Of a stretch of 22,329 bases of DNA, positions 1 to 7,981 are shown one piece after another. Both the position numbers and the translations under genes were made by a program. The stretch covers positions 1 to 22,329 of the forward strand of contig JAGUWA010000128.1 in assembly GCA_020062605.1 (NCBI GenBank). Direction: 5' to 3'. This stretch comes from Parvibaculum sp. (GTDB lineage Bacteria > Pseudomonadota > Alphaproteobacteria > Parvibaculales > Parvibaculaceae). Within the stretch, counting starts at the first letter, position 1; the number at the start of each line of letters is the position of its first letter. The notes beneath the pieces are model-generated. The model did no database searches. It was not told where the DNA came from and was given only the letters and a program-made list of their open reading frames with translations.

Positions 1-397
1 AAACTCATATAGGCCGACTGAGGCGGCTTTTAGCCGCGTGAGTTAACGATCCGATTCTTTGGTAAACAGAAGGTAAAGGAGGCGCTTATTTTGTGGGTGC
101 CTGGGGGACTTCCTACAAGGCCGGCTGGCTGGGTTAACGGTAAAAGTACCGTTTTTCTGCGAGTTTTTCACAGGTTTTGGATGCTGCCGTTAACTTTCAT
201 TTTTCTGCAATCCTGGGTCCGGAAATGGTTGGAAAATCATCGTTCTTTCCCTCTTCGCGGCGGAAATTGGGCAGTGATCGGGAAGCGTGATTCGCTCGGG
301 AGCGAATGCTTGTGACCGGCAAGCCTATGGGCTAGGTATGCGCCCGCGCCGCAAACGGCCGAAGGCGCACCTTTAGGCCCGCCCCAAAGGCAGACCA
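1..397. other. Non-coding leader upstream of hisS with inverted repeats
   Basis: No convincing gene is seen here. A TTG-initiated frame at 91-315 has low-complexity content and no recognisable family. The stretch looks more AT-rich than the rest of the window and holds several dyads: AACTCA (2-7) with TGAGTT (39-44) enclosing GCGGCT-TTT-AGCCGC (23-37); AACGGTA-AAAG-TACCGTT followed by T residues (136-156), which could be a weak terminator of an upstream transcript; GTTAACGG (133-140) against CCGTTAAC (187-194); and a 7-bp palindrome ATTCGCT-CGGG-AGCGAAT (290-307). The hisS promoter should lie downstream of about 290. A poor match, TTGTGAC followed 14 nt later by GCTAGGTA, is present near 311-340, but I would not rely on it. 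Confidence 0.5.
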
Positions 398-1918
398 ATG
401 AGCAAGAAAGAGAAGACCTTCCGTCCCAAGGCGCGTGTGCCGAAGGGGCTTCGCGACATGCCCGCGGCGCTGGTGCGCGCAGAGCAGAGGATGCTTGCGC
501 GGATTCGTGAGGTCTATGAGCGCTACGGCTTCGATCCGCTCGAAACCCCGGCTATCGAATATGCGGACGCGCTGGGCAAGTTCCTGCCCGACGAAGACCG
601 GCCAAACGAAGGCGTCTTTTCCTTTCAGGACGATGACGAGCAGTGGCTGTCGCTGCGCTATGACCTGACGGCGCCGCTCGCGCGCTATGTCGCCGAGAAC
701 TACGACGCGCTGCCGAAGCCCTTCCGCCGCTACCAGACAGGCCCCGTCTGGCGGAACGAAAAGCCGGGACCGGGGCGTTATCGACAGTTCACGCAGTTCG
801 ATGCCGACACGGTGGCCGCCCCGGGCGTCGCCGCCGATGCCGAGATGTGCATGATGGGTGCCGACTGCCTCGAGGCGCTCGGTATTCCGCGCGGCAGCTA
901 TCGTATTCGCGCGAACAACCGGAAGGTGCTTGACGGTCTGCTGGAGACGATCGGGCTCGACGGCGAGCCGGGCAGTGCGACCTACATGACAGTGCTGCGC
1001 GCTATCGATAAATACGACCGCCTCGGTCGCAAGGGTGTGGAGCTTTTGCTTGGGCCTGGCCGCAAGGACGAATCCGGCGACTTCACGAAAGGGGCTGGGC
1101 TCTCGCCGTCTCAGATAACGGCAGTACTCGACTACGTGGAGTCGGGCGTTGGCGAGGGGTCGACCGACCGCAACATCGTGCTCGACGGTTGGCGGAAGGT
1201 CGTCGGCGACAGCGCGGTAGGCCGTGAGGGCCTGGAAGAGCTTGCCGAAATGGATGCGCTCTTCACGGCAGCCGGCTACGGCACGGACCGGATCGAGTTC
1301 AACTCATGGATCGTGCGCGGCCTCGGCTATTACACCGGCCCCGTTTTCGAGTCCGATCTCCTGTTCGAGGTGAAGGACGAGAAGGGCAATCCGGTGCGCT
1401 TCGGCTCCGTGGGATCGGGCGGACGCTATGACGGGCTCGTTGAGCGCTTCAAGGGTGTGAAGGTACCTGCAACCGGCTTCTCGATCGGCGTGAGCCGGCT
1501 TCAGTCCGCGCTCGAACTGCTCGGCAAGCTCGATGTGGAAGACGTGACCGCACCCGTTGTCGTTCTGACGCTCGATGCCGCCAACATGGCGGGTTACCAG
1601 ACAATGGTCTCGGAACTCCGCAATGCGGGCATCCGCGCAGAGCTTTATCTCGGCGGCTCGGGCATGAAGGCGCAGCTCAAATACGCCGACAAACGAGGCG
1701 CGCCCATCGCGGTGATCGAGGGCGAGGACGAGCGGGTGAAGGGGGAAATCACCTTGAAGGACCTGGTCCTCGGCGCGCAGATGTCGAAAGAGATCGAAGA
1801 CAACACCGCCTGGCGCGAGGGCCAGCCGGCACAGGTTTCTGTGCCTCGTGAGCGGCTCGTCGAAGAGGTCGTCTCGATGCTCGCCCGGCATCGCCCCGTC
1901 CGGGGCCATCACGGCTGA
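398..1918 (+). CDS. hisS: Histidyl-tRNA synthetase, alphaproteobacterial type
   Basis: This class II aminoacyl-tRNA synthetase charges tRNA-His in the cytoplasm. The 506-aa protein has motif 2 at about residues 111-139, with the segment WRNEKPGPGRYRQF, the histidine-specific RGLGYYTG motif at 307-314, a GSGGRYDGL segment at 339-347 and motif 3 (GFSIGVSRL) at 360-368. A C-terminal anticodon-binding domain follows from about residue 385. It is longer than the roughly 425-residue canonical enzyme. The motif 2 form with WRNEKPGPG is the one I associate with alphaproteobacteria whose tRNA-His lacks the usual extra G-1. The start ATG at 398 follows a weak AAAGG. It heads a cluster with hisZ and hisG, a known alphaproteobacterial arrangement, so tRNA charging and histidine biosynthesis are probably co-expressed. 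Confidence 0.96.
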   Translation: MSKKEKTFRPKARVPKGLRDMPAALVRAEQRMLARIREVYERYGFDPLETPAIEYADALGKFLPDEDRPNEGVFSFQDDDEQWLSLRYDLTAPLARYVAENYDALPKPFRRYQTGPVWRNEKPGPGRYRQFTQFDADTVAAPGVAADAEMCMMGADCLEALGIPRGSYRIRANNRKVLDGLLETIGLDGEPGSATYMTVLRAIDKYDRLGRKGVELLLGPGRKDESGDFTKGAGLSPSQITAVLDYVESGVGEGSTDRNIVLDGWRKVVGDSAVGREGLEELAEMDALFTAAGYGTDRIEFNSWIVRGLGYYTGPVFESDLLFEVKDEKGNPVRFGSVGSGGRYDGLVERFKGVKVPATGFSIGVSRLQSALELLGKLDVEDVTAPVVVLTLDAANMAGYQTMVSELRNAGIRAELYLGGSGMKAQLKYADKRGAPIAVIEGEDERVKGEITLKDLVLGAQMSKEIEDNTAWREGQPAQVSVPRERLVEEVVSMLARHRPVRGHHG

Positions 1919-2009
1919 GCGCCGTAATTACTCCTGTCTCGATATTTACCATTTCCATGCTAGATAAGGCCCGGTCCGGAAGGTCAGGCGGGGCCGGGAA
2001 GTATTCGAT

Positions 2010-3188
2010 ATGTCATCTGAACCTATGGCAGCACTGGATGGAGAGAGCCTGCGCGCACGGGAGGCGCTCGGCGCGGCGGTGCGCGGAGGCTTTGAGAAGG
2101 CCGGCTACGCGCCTGTTTCGGCGCCCGCGCTGCAGCCCGCAGACATCTTCCTCGACATGTCCGGTGAGGATATCCGCCGGCGCATGTATGTCTTCGCGGA
2201 CCCGGCGGGCGAAGAGCTCTGCCTGCGCCCGGAACTGACGATCCCTGTCTGCCGCCTCTACCTTGAAGGCGCGGACGGGGCGCAGAAGCTCTGCTCGCTC
2301 GGACCGGTCTATCGCTATCAGAGCCGCGGCTCGGCAAAGCTGCGCGAATTCACTCAGGCCGGTCTCGAATGCCTCGGTGAGGCGGACGCGGAAGCGGCGG
2401 ACGCGGAAGTGATCTCGCTGGCGGCCCGCGCCCTGGCAGACGCGGGGCTCGAGTCCTATGACATCGAAATGGGCGACCTCGCGCTGTTCGACGCCCTCAT
2501 CGATGCGCTGGACCTGCCGCCCGGTTGGCGCTCGCGTCTGAAGCGCCACTTCTGGCGGCCCGACTATTTTCACGAGCTGCTCGACCGTCTCGCGTCGGGC
2601 GATGCGGGCGAGGAAGCGGGGGACCGCCAGGCGCTCGTCTCGGCCCTCGCAGGTCTGGATGAGGCGCAGGCCAAGGACGTGATCGAGGATGTGCTGAAGC
2701 TCGCGGGCATTGCGCCCGTCGGTGGCCGCACGGTGGAGGAAGTGGCCGAACGGCTCATCGAGCAGGCCGAGCTTGCCTCGTCGAGCGTCCCGAAGGCCGC
2801 GGCGAAGCTGATCTCGGATTTCCTGACCGTGTCTGGCACACCGCAGGATGCCATTGCCCGTGTGCGTGCTTTGGCGAAAGGTGCGGGCGTCTCCATCGAC
2901 CCCGCCATTGCGCGCTTCGAGCGGCGAATGGAGCTTGTCGCGAAGAAAGGTCTCGATCTCTCTCGCGCGCATTTCGCCACCGGCTTCGGTCGCAACATGG
3001 CCTACTACACGGGCTTCGTTTTCGAGTTCCGGGTGGATGCGCTCGGTGCGGACGCGATGATCTGTGGCGGTGGCCGCTATGACGATCTGCTCTCGGCTCT
3101 CGGCGCCGGGAAGCCCGTGCCGGCTGTCGGTTGCGCTGTTGGCATCGAGCGTCTACTCGCGGCCGTCGCGAAGGAGAAAGGCCAATGA
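2010..3188 (+). CDS. hisZ: ATP phosphoribosyltransferase regulatory subunit HisZ
   Basis: HisZ is a paralogue of the histidyl-tRNA synthetase catalytic core that binds HisG and gives histidine-sensitive control of the first step of histidine biosynthesis. The 392-aa protein retains a class II fold (LRPELTIPVCRLYL at about 72-85, YRYQSRGSAKLREFTQAGLE at 101-120, MAYYTGFVFEF near 330 and a terminal AVGIERL). It lacks the anticodon-binding domain of true HisRS, which is what separates HisZ from HisS. It lies 91 bp after hisS, and its stop overlaps the hisG start (ATGA at 3185-3188), indicating translational coupling to its partner. The start at 2010 gives a protein that aligns from the N-terminal helix. 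The identification is firm; dependence of HisG activity on it is known for the family and not shown here. Confidence 0.95.
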   Translation: MSSEPMAALDGESLRAREALGAAVRGGFEKAGYAPVSAPALQPADIFLDMSGEDIRRRMYVFADPAGEELCLRPELTIPVCRLYLEGADGAQKLCSLGPVYRYQSRGSAKLREFTQAGLECLGEADAEAADAEVISLAARALADAGLESYDIEMGDLALFDALIDALDLPPGWRSRLKRHFWRPDYFHELLDRLASGDAGEEAGDRQALVSALAGLDEAQAKDVIEDVLKLAGIAPVGGRTVEEVAERLIEQAELASSSVPKAAAKLISDFLTVSGTPQDAIARVRALAKGAGVSIDPAIARFERRMELVAKKGLDLSRAHFATGFGRNMAYYTGFVFEFRVDALGADAMICGGGRYDDLLSALGAGKPVPAVGCAVGIERLLAAVAKEKGQ

Positions 3189-4162
3189 GCGGAAAACTCG
3201 TGATCGGCCTTCCGTCGAAGGGCCGGCTTCAGGAAAATGCGAGCGCCTTCTTCGCCCGGGCAGGCCTCAAGGTGCGTCAGGATGGTGGCCGAGGTTACAC
3301 CGGCCGCCTCGACGGTATCGCAAATGTCGAGATCGCCTTCCTGTCGGCATCGGAAATCGCGGGTCAGCTCGAGCAAGGACTGATCCAGCTCGGGGTGACG
3401 GGCGAGGACCTGATCCGCGAGAAGCTGTCCGCTCCCGAGCGCGATGTAGAGATGTTGCTGCCGCTCGGTTTTGGTCACGCGGACGTCGTCGTCGCCGTGC
3501 CGCAGAGCTGGATCGATGTAGCCTCCATGGCAGACCTCGACGATGTGGCGCTTGCCTTTCACAGGAAGCGCGGGCGCAGGCTTCGCGTCGCGACGAAGTA
3601 TTTCAACCTGACACGGCGCTTTTTCGCCGAGCACGGGCTCACTGACTACCGCATCGTCGAAAGCCTCGGCGCGACAGAGGGGGCGCCAGCAGCGGGCACG
3701 GCGGAAGTGATCGTCGATATCACGTCGACCGGAGCGACGCTGGCGGCAAACAACCTGAAAGTGCTTGATGACGGCACGATCCTGAAGAGCCAGGCGAACC
3801 TCGTTGCAAGTCTCGGCGCGGAATGGAGCGAGACGGCGCTGGCCGCCGCCGGCGAAATTCTAGATCGTGTTTCGGCTCAGGCTCGGGCAGCCAAGGTGGT
3901 TGAGGTGCGTTTCGCGAGTGATGGCGATGACGGTGCGCTGATCGAGGAATTGAAAGGCCGTTTCGGCGTGACGCTGCCTTTTGGCGATGGTGCTGCGCCG
4001 GTGCGTATCGCGCATTGCCCGGAAGCGAAACTCTACGATCTCGTATCCTTCCTTTACGCGAAAGGACGAGAGACAGTGACGGCTGCCCGCGCGGATTACG
4101 TGTTCGAAGCAAAGAATCCGCTGCGTGAGCGGCTGACCGCGCGTCTGCACGGAAAAGACTGA
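3185..4162 (+). CDS. hisG: ATP phosphoribosyltransferase catalytic subunit HisG, with C-terminal extension
   Basis: HisG condenses ATP with PRPP in the committed step of histidine biosynthesis. I place the start at 3185 (MSGKLVIGLPSKGRL), preceded by AGGAGAAAGG and overlapping the hisZ stop. An in-frame ATG at 3131 would add 18 unconserved residues inside hisZ. The 325-aa protein shows the N-terminal GLPSKGRL, a SASEIAGQLEQGLIQLGVTGEDL segment at about 55-77, and the PRPP-binding loop VDITSTGATL at 177-186. Short HisZ-dependent HisG proteins are usually about 210-230 aa. This one has roughly 90 further residues (236-325) whose size and predicted alternation of strands and helices resemble the ACT-like regulatory domain of long-form HisG. 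It therefore sits beside hisZ yet has the long-form length. Confidence 0.95.
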   Translation: MSGKLVIGLPSKGRLQENASAFFARAGLKVRQDGGRGYTGRLDGIANVEIAFLSASEIAGQLEQGLIQLGVTGEDLIREKLSAPERDVEMLLPLGFGHADVVVAVPQSWIDVASMADLDDVALAFHRKRGRRLRVATKYFNLTRRFFAEHGLTDYRIVESLGATEGAPAAGTAEVIVDITSTGATLAANNLKVLDDGTILKSQANLVASLGAEWSETALAAAGEILDRVSAQARAAKVVEVRFASDGDDGALIEELKGRFGVTLPFGDGAAPVRIAHCPEAKLYDLVSFLYAKGRETVTAARADYVFEAKNPLRERLTARLHGKD

Positions 4163-4168
4163 GCGATC

Positions 4169-4918
4169 ATGACTCCGGCCCTTGCCGCCATCACCGCTAT
4201 CGTGGTTCTTGTGACTGCGACGCTTTCCGGCATCTTCGGCATGGCGGGCGGCATGATCCTCATGGCCTTCCTCACCTTCACCTATTCGGTTGGGGCGGCG
4301 ATGATGCTGCATGGCGTGACGCAGGCCGTGTCGAATGGATATCGCGCTGTCATCAACAGGAGCGACATCGTCTGGCCGCTCGTTGCGACGAACATGGCGG
4401 GTTCGCTCGCGGCGCTCGCGCTCTTCATGCTGGTGAGCTTCGTGCCGGACAAGGCCACAGTCTATCTGGTGCTCGGTGCCATCCCCTTCGTGGCCTTCTC
4501 GATTCCGAAAAGTTGGGGTCTCGACATCACGAAGCCCTTCGTCGCGCCTGTTTGCGGTTTTGTTGTGACGGCGCTGACGCTGACGGCGGGCGTCGCGGGA
4601 CCGATCCTCGATGTCTTCTTCGTTAGAAGCCCGCTGACGCGCCACCAGATCGTCGCGACCAAGGCTGTGACGCAGACATTGCAGCACCTGACCAAGCTTC
4701 TCTACTTCGGGGTGCTGGCGGCACATCTCCTGCCTGCCGCGGACCTGCCTTGGTGGATTTATGCGATGGTGGCGCCGCTCGCCATGCTTGGCACGACGCT
4801 CGGCAAGATGGCGCTCGACCGCATGAATGACGGTCAGTTCAAGAGCTGGAGTCGCTACATCCTCTTTGTGCTTGGCGCACTCCTCATCTGGCGCGGACTG
4901 TCGCTACTACTGGGTTGA
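4169..4918 (+). CDS. TSUP (TauE/SafE) family membrane permease
   Basis: A 249-aa polytopic inner-membrane protein with about seven or eight hydrophobic segments. The N-terminal repeat contains GIFGMAGGMILMAFLT followed by MLHGVTQAVSNGYRA, and a related half occurs later (TAGVAGPILDVFFVR, then TKAVTQTLQHLTKLLYFG). This internal duplication, with a small-residue loop and a conserved Q in each half, is typical of the TauE/SafE sulfite and organosulfonate exporter family. The substrate cannot be told from sequence. The ATG lies 6 bp after the hisG stop, so it is probably the last gene of the hisS-hisZ-hisG transcript. Its 3' end overlaps the convergent SDR remnant by 12 bp. Confidence 0.85.
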   Translation: MTPALAAITAIVVLVTATLSGIFGMAGGMILMAFLTFTYSVGAAMMLHGVTQAVSNGYRAVINRSDIVWPLVATNMAGSLAALALFMLVSFVPDKATVYLVLGAIPFVAFSIPKSWGLDITKPFVAPVCGFVVTALTLTAGVAGPILDVFFVRSPLTRHQIVATKAVTQTLQHLTKLLYFGVLAAHLLPAADLPWWIYAMVAPLAMLGTTLGKMALDRMNDGQFKSWSRYILFVLGALLIWRGLSLLLG

Positions 4919-5557
4919 GAAGTCCTTGCGCGCGAGGAATTTGCGCCGCCCCTGCTCGCCAATCTTCTCCATGAGCGGAAGAAGAGGGCGGATCATCCAG
5001 GGGAACGAACCGAAGAAACGCGCGGTTAGGCTCGCGCTCCAGGGCGAGTAGATTTCGAGCTTGCCTGTGTCGATCGCCTTCAGCGTAGCATTCGCAATGT
5101 CGTCGGCGGTCATCACCTTGTCGATGAAGTTCAGAACCGAGCCGCCATGAAGGGCTTCGTGATGCAGCATGGGCGTGTCGACGGCGGCGGGATAGACGCC
5201 GGACACCTTCACCCCGAAAGGTGCAAGTTCCTGATGAAAGCCGCAAAGGAATCCGCGTAGACCGAACTTCGAGGCGGAATAGATGGCACTGTCTTTGAGC
5301 GATATCACCCCACCGAGCGAGACGGTTGCAACCATCGCACCCTTGCGCCGCGCGATCATCTGAGGCGCGGCGGCGCGCATGAGGCGGATCGGTGCGCGGA
5401 GATTTACTTCGAGGTGAAGATCGAGCGCGGATTGATCGAGATCGGCGACGGCGCCCGGCACGATGACACCGGCATTGTTGACAAGGACGTCGAGGTCGAC
5501 CAGATCCCCGCCCAACCTGGTGCAGAGCCGCTCCACCTCGTCGCGGGAGGAAGCGAT
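4907..5557 (-). pseudogene. 5'-truncated short-chain dehydrogenase/reductase (SDR)
   Basis: The frame carries the second half of a classical SDR: NNAG (77-80 of the open frame), a catalytic-serine region ATVSLGG, the YSASK active-site motif, and the downstream PAAVDTPM segment. The N-terminal Rossmann segment with TGxxxGIG, needed to bind NAD(P), is absent. SDR-like sequence begins abruptly at about SRDEVERL (near 5551-5557). Upstream to 5707 the open frame is Arg-rich and unlike any SDR, because it is the antisense of the TetR remnant. The product would lack the cofactor site and is probably non-functional. Loss of the 5' end coincides with loss of the TetR 5' end, which points to one deletion between two formerly divergent genes. 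An assembly error at the junction is an alternative. Confidence 0.75.
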
Positions 5558-5827
5558 GCCGTGCGCATGACGGAGGTGGCGGAAAGGGCGGGCGTGCCGA
5601 TCGGCTCGCTCTACCAGTATTTCCCGGACAAACCGGCGATCCTGAGGCCGCTCGTTGCGCCGCGGGATCATGGCCGGCTCGAAGCGGCATCCTTCCTGCT
5701 CATGCAACTCTCCGGTGCGGCGGTGCGGCTTGCGATCGCCGTGGACCGCAAGGAAGGTGACAGGCTGATTGTCGAATACCGCCTCATCATGCGCCGCGAA
5801 CTCGAAAGCCTGCTCGCCACTGAATGA
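5552..5827 (+). pseudogene. Truncated TetR/AcrR-family regulator remnant
   Basis: The plus-strand frame contains the second half of a TetR helix-turn-helix: AVRMTEVAERAGVPIGSLYQYFPDKPAIL, including the highly conserved GSLYQYFPDK recognition-helix end. The usual 25-30 residues before it (helix 1 and the start of helix 2) are missing, replaced upstream by antisense of the SDR gene. After PAIL the sequence passes quickly to what looks like a regulator C-terminus (LSGAAVRLAIAVDRKEGDRL, then MRRELESLLA). Only about 90 TetR-like residues remain instead of about 190, so an internal segment also appears lost. An ATG at 5567 could in principle initiate, but the product would lack a complete DNA-binding domain. 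It probably once regulated the neighbouring SDR gene. Confidence 0.7.
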
Positions 5828-5919
5828 CGTGTCCGCTTCCGGCTTGCCGCGAACGTAGACGCTTCATAGACTCTCGCTTCGGTTCCGGCGATGGAGCCTA
5901 TGCAAACGAGGTCGGCAAT

Positions 5920-6717
5920 ATGGCGGAAGCGGCGATCCGTGTCGGCATCGGCGGTTGGGTCTTCGAGCCCTGGCGCGGCACGTTCTATCCGGAGGGGCTC
6001 GCCCAGAAGCGCGAACTCGAATATGCGAGTTCGAAGCTTTCGACCATCGAGATCAATGGCACTTACTATGGCTCGCAGAAGCCGGACAGCTTTCGAAAAT
6101 GGCGTAACGAAACGCCGGATGGTTTCGTCTTCTCGTTAAAAGGTCCGCGCTTTGCGAGCAACCGGCGCGTGCTTGCGGAGGCGGAACCCTCCATCGAGAA
6201 GTTTTTTGCGAGTGGCGTGACAGAGTTGAAGGAAAAGCTGGGCGTCATCAACTGGCAATTCGCTCCGACAAAGAAGTTCGATCCGGACGACTTCGCCGCA
6301 TTCCTGGACCTTCTGCCGAAATCCCATGACGGTGTCGGGCTTCGACACGCAGTCGAGGTGCGGCACGACAGCTTCAAGACGAAGGACTTCATCGATCTCT
6401 TGCGAGAGCATGAGATTGCCGTCGTGACGGCAGCGGACAGCGATTACACACAGATCGGCGACGTGACCGCGCCCTTCGTTTACGCCCGGATAATGGGAAC
6501 GGACGAAAGGGAGCAACTCGGCTACTCGAAGAAGGCGCTCGACACATGGGCCGCCCGTGCCCGGAACTGGGCGCAGGGTAAAGTGCCGGAGGGGATCGAC
6601 GCCGTTACAAAGAGCAAGGGCATCTCCGTAACGGACGTCTTCCTCTATGTGATTTCGGGCGCCAAGGTCCGCAACCCCCTCGCTGCCATGGCGATTGCGG
6701 ACCGCCTCAAAGGCTAG
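5920..6717 (+). CDS. DUF72 family protein
   Basis: A 265-aa soluble protein of the DUF72 family (YecE-like TIM-barrel fold, biochemical function not established). It begins with the family hallmark RVGIGGWVFEPWRGTFYP, continues with LSTIEINGTYYG, FVFSLKGPRF, a WQFAPTKKFD segment, AVEVRHDSF, and a late FVYARIMG strand in the position where DUF72 proteins carry their conserved YxRxHG-like motif. I chose the ATG at 5920 because GAGG lies 8 nt upstream and the conserved sequence begins at once. The frame is open back to 5824, but that segment is unconserved. It follows the TetR remnant on the same strand and has no evident operon partner. It ends overlapping the convergent glyA stop by 4 bp. Confidence 0.88.
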   Translation: MAEAAIRVGIGGWVFEPWRGTFYPEGLAQKRELEYASSKLSTIEINGTYYGSQKPDSFRKWRNETPDGFVFSLKGPRFASNRRVLAEAEPSIEKFFASGVTELKEKLGVINWQFAPTKKFDPDDFAAFLDLLPKSHDGVGLRHAVEVRHDSFKTKDFIDLLREHEIAVVTAADSDYTQIGDVTAPFVYARIMGTDEREQLGYSKKALDTWAARARNWAQGKVPEGIDAVTKSKGISVTDVFLYVISGAKVRNPLAAMAIADRLKG

Positions 6718-7976
6718 AGCCCGGGAACGGGGAAGCGCGAGGTGAGCGCGCGCGTGCGGGCGGCAAGCTTCTCCTCCGTTGCCCGGTCGCCTTGTGCCGA
6801 CAACGTTTCGGAGATGATGGCGCCGATCTCCGACATCTCGGCGGTTCCCATACCGCGCGCGGTCGGCGCCGGCGTGCCGAGGCGAAGCCCTGAGGGACGC
6901 ATGGGCGGGTTCGGATCGTCGGGGATCACCTGCTTGTTGGTGGTGAGGCCGACGCGGTCGAGCGCCTCTTGTGCCTGCGACCCGTCGATGCCGAAGCTCG
7001 CAACGGTATCGATGACCAGGAGGTGGTTATCCGTGCCGCCGGTGATGAGCTTCACCTGTCTTTCGTTGAGCGCGAGGGCGAGCGCTTTCGCGTTCGCGAG
7101 CACCTGGCTCGCATAGTCCCGGAAGGCGGGGAGCGCGGCGAGCCGGAAGGTGACGGCGGCCGCCGCGACCTGGTTCATGTGTGGCCCTCCCTGAAGGCCC
7201 GGGAAAACGGATGCGTCGATCTTTTTCGCGAACTTCTCCTTGCAGAGGATGAGCCCACCGCGCGGACCGCGTAGCGACTTGTGTGTCGTCGTCGTCATCA
7301 CGTCGAAACCGGCATCGAGCGGATTGCGCATGACATCCGCGGCTATGAGCCCGCCGATATGGGAAACATCCGCCATGGTCAGTGCACCCACCTCGTCTGC
7401 GACGCGCTTGAAATCGGCATAATCGTAGTCGCGCGGATAGGAGGAGTAGCCGCAGACAACGAGCTTCGGTTTCGTTTCCCGTGCGACGGCACGTAGATGA
7501 TCGAAGTCGATGGCGCCCGTGGCGGGATCGGTCTTGTAGCGGACGAAGTTGAAGAGGCGGCCCATGTGACTCACGGGCGCGCCATGCGTGAGGTGTCCGC
7601 CGTGGCTCAAATCCATTGCCAGGATCGTGTCGCCCGGTTCGAGCAGGCCGAGATAGACCGCCTGGTTCATCGGCGAACCCGAAAGCGGCTGCACATTCGC
7701 GTGTTCCGCGCGGAAAAGCGCCTTGGCGCGATCACGCGCGAGCGTCTCGATGCGGTCGGTGTATTCCTGCCCGCCGTAGTAGCGCCGCCCTGGGTAGCCT
7801 TCGGAATATTTATTGGTGAAGGCGGAGCCGAGCAGCGTCAGCACCTCCGGGAAGGCGTAGTTTTCCGAGGGAATGAGTTCGAGGCCTGAACGCTGGCGGG
7901 CTTCCTCCCCCTTGAGAGCGAGGAAGATTTCATTGTCGGTTCGCGCAAGCAGCGCTTTCTCCTGGGATGACGGCAT
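6714..7976 (-). CDS. glyA: Serine hydroxymethyltransferase
   Basis: This PLP enzyme interconverts serine and glycine and supplies 5,10-methylene-tetrahydrofolate. The 420-aa protein shows GLELIPSENY (31-40), TNKYSEGYPGRRYYGG (54-69), the PLP-site DVSHIGGLIAADV, and TTTTHKSLRGPRGG with the Schiff-base lysine at K233. Some segments (HANVQPLSGSPMNQAVYLGLLEPGDTILAMD; HKSL instead of HKTL) differ from the GlyA I expect in a standard alphaproteobacterial glyA-nrdR-ribD cluster, and no such neighbours are present. It may be a second SHMT paralogue. The start at 7976 has a strong AAGGAGG (7982-7988) and is controlled by the upstream ZTP riboswitch, tying its expression to folate or purine stress. Confidence 0.95.
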   Translation of the reverse strand: MPSSQEKALLARTDNEIFLALKGEEARQRSGLELIPSENYAFPEVLTLLGSAFTNKYSEGYPGRRYYGGQEYTDRIETLARDRAKALFRAEHANVQPLSGSPMNQAVYLGLLEPGDTILAMDLSHGGHLTHGAPVSHMGRLFNFVRYKTDPATGAIDFDHLRAVARETKPKLVVCGYSSYPRDYDYADFKRVADEVGALTMADVSHIGGLIAADVMRNPLDAGFDVMTTTTHKSLRGPRGGLILCKEKFAKKIDASVFPGLQGGPHMNQVAAAAVTFRLAALPAFRDYASQVLANAKALALALNERQVKLITGGTDNHLLVIDTVASFGIDGSQAQEALDRVGLTTNKQVIPDDPNPPMRPSGLRLGTPAPTARGMGTAEMSEIGAIISETLSAQGDRATEEKLAARTRALTSRFPVPGL

Positions 7977-7981
7977 TGGAG

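Noticed and set aside
91..315. 74-aa frame before hisS
   Set aside because: TTG start, no family resemblance, and unlike the codon use of neighbouring genes.
3131..3184. Upstream start for hisG
   Set aside because: The 18 added residues lie within hisZ and are unconserved; the ATGA overlap at 3185 with a good ribosome-binding site is the better start.
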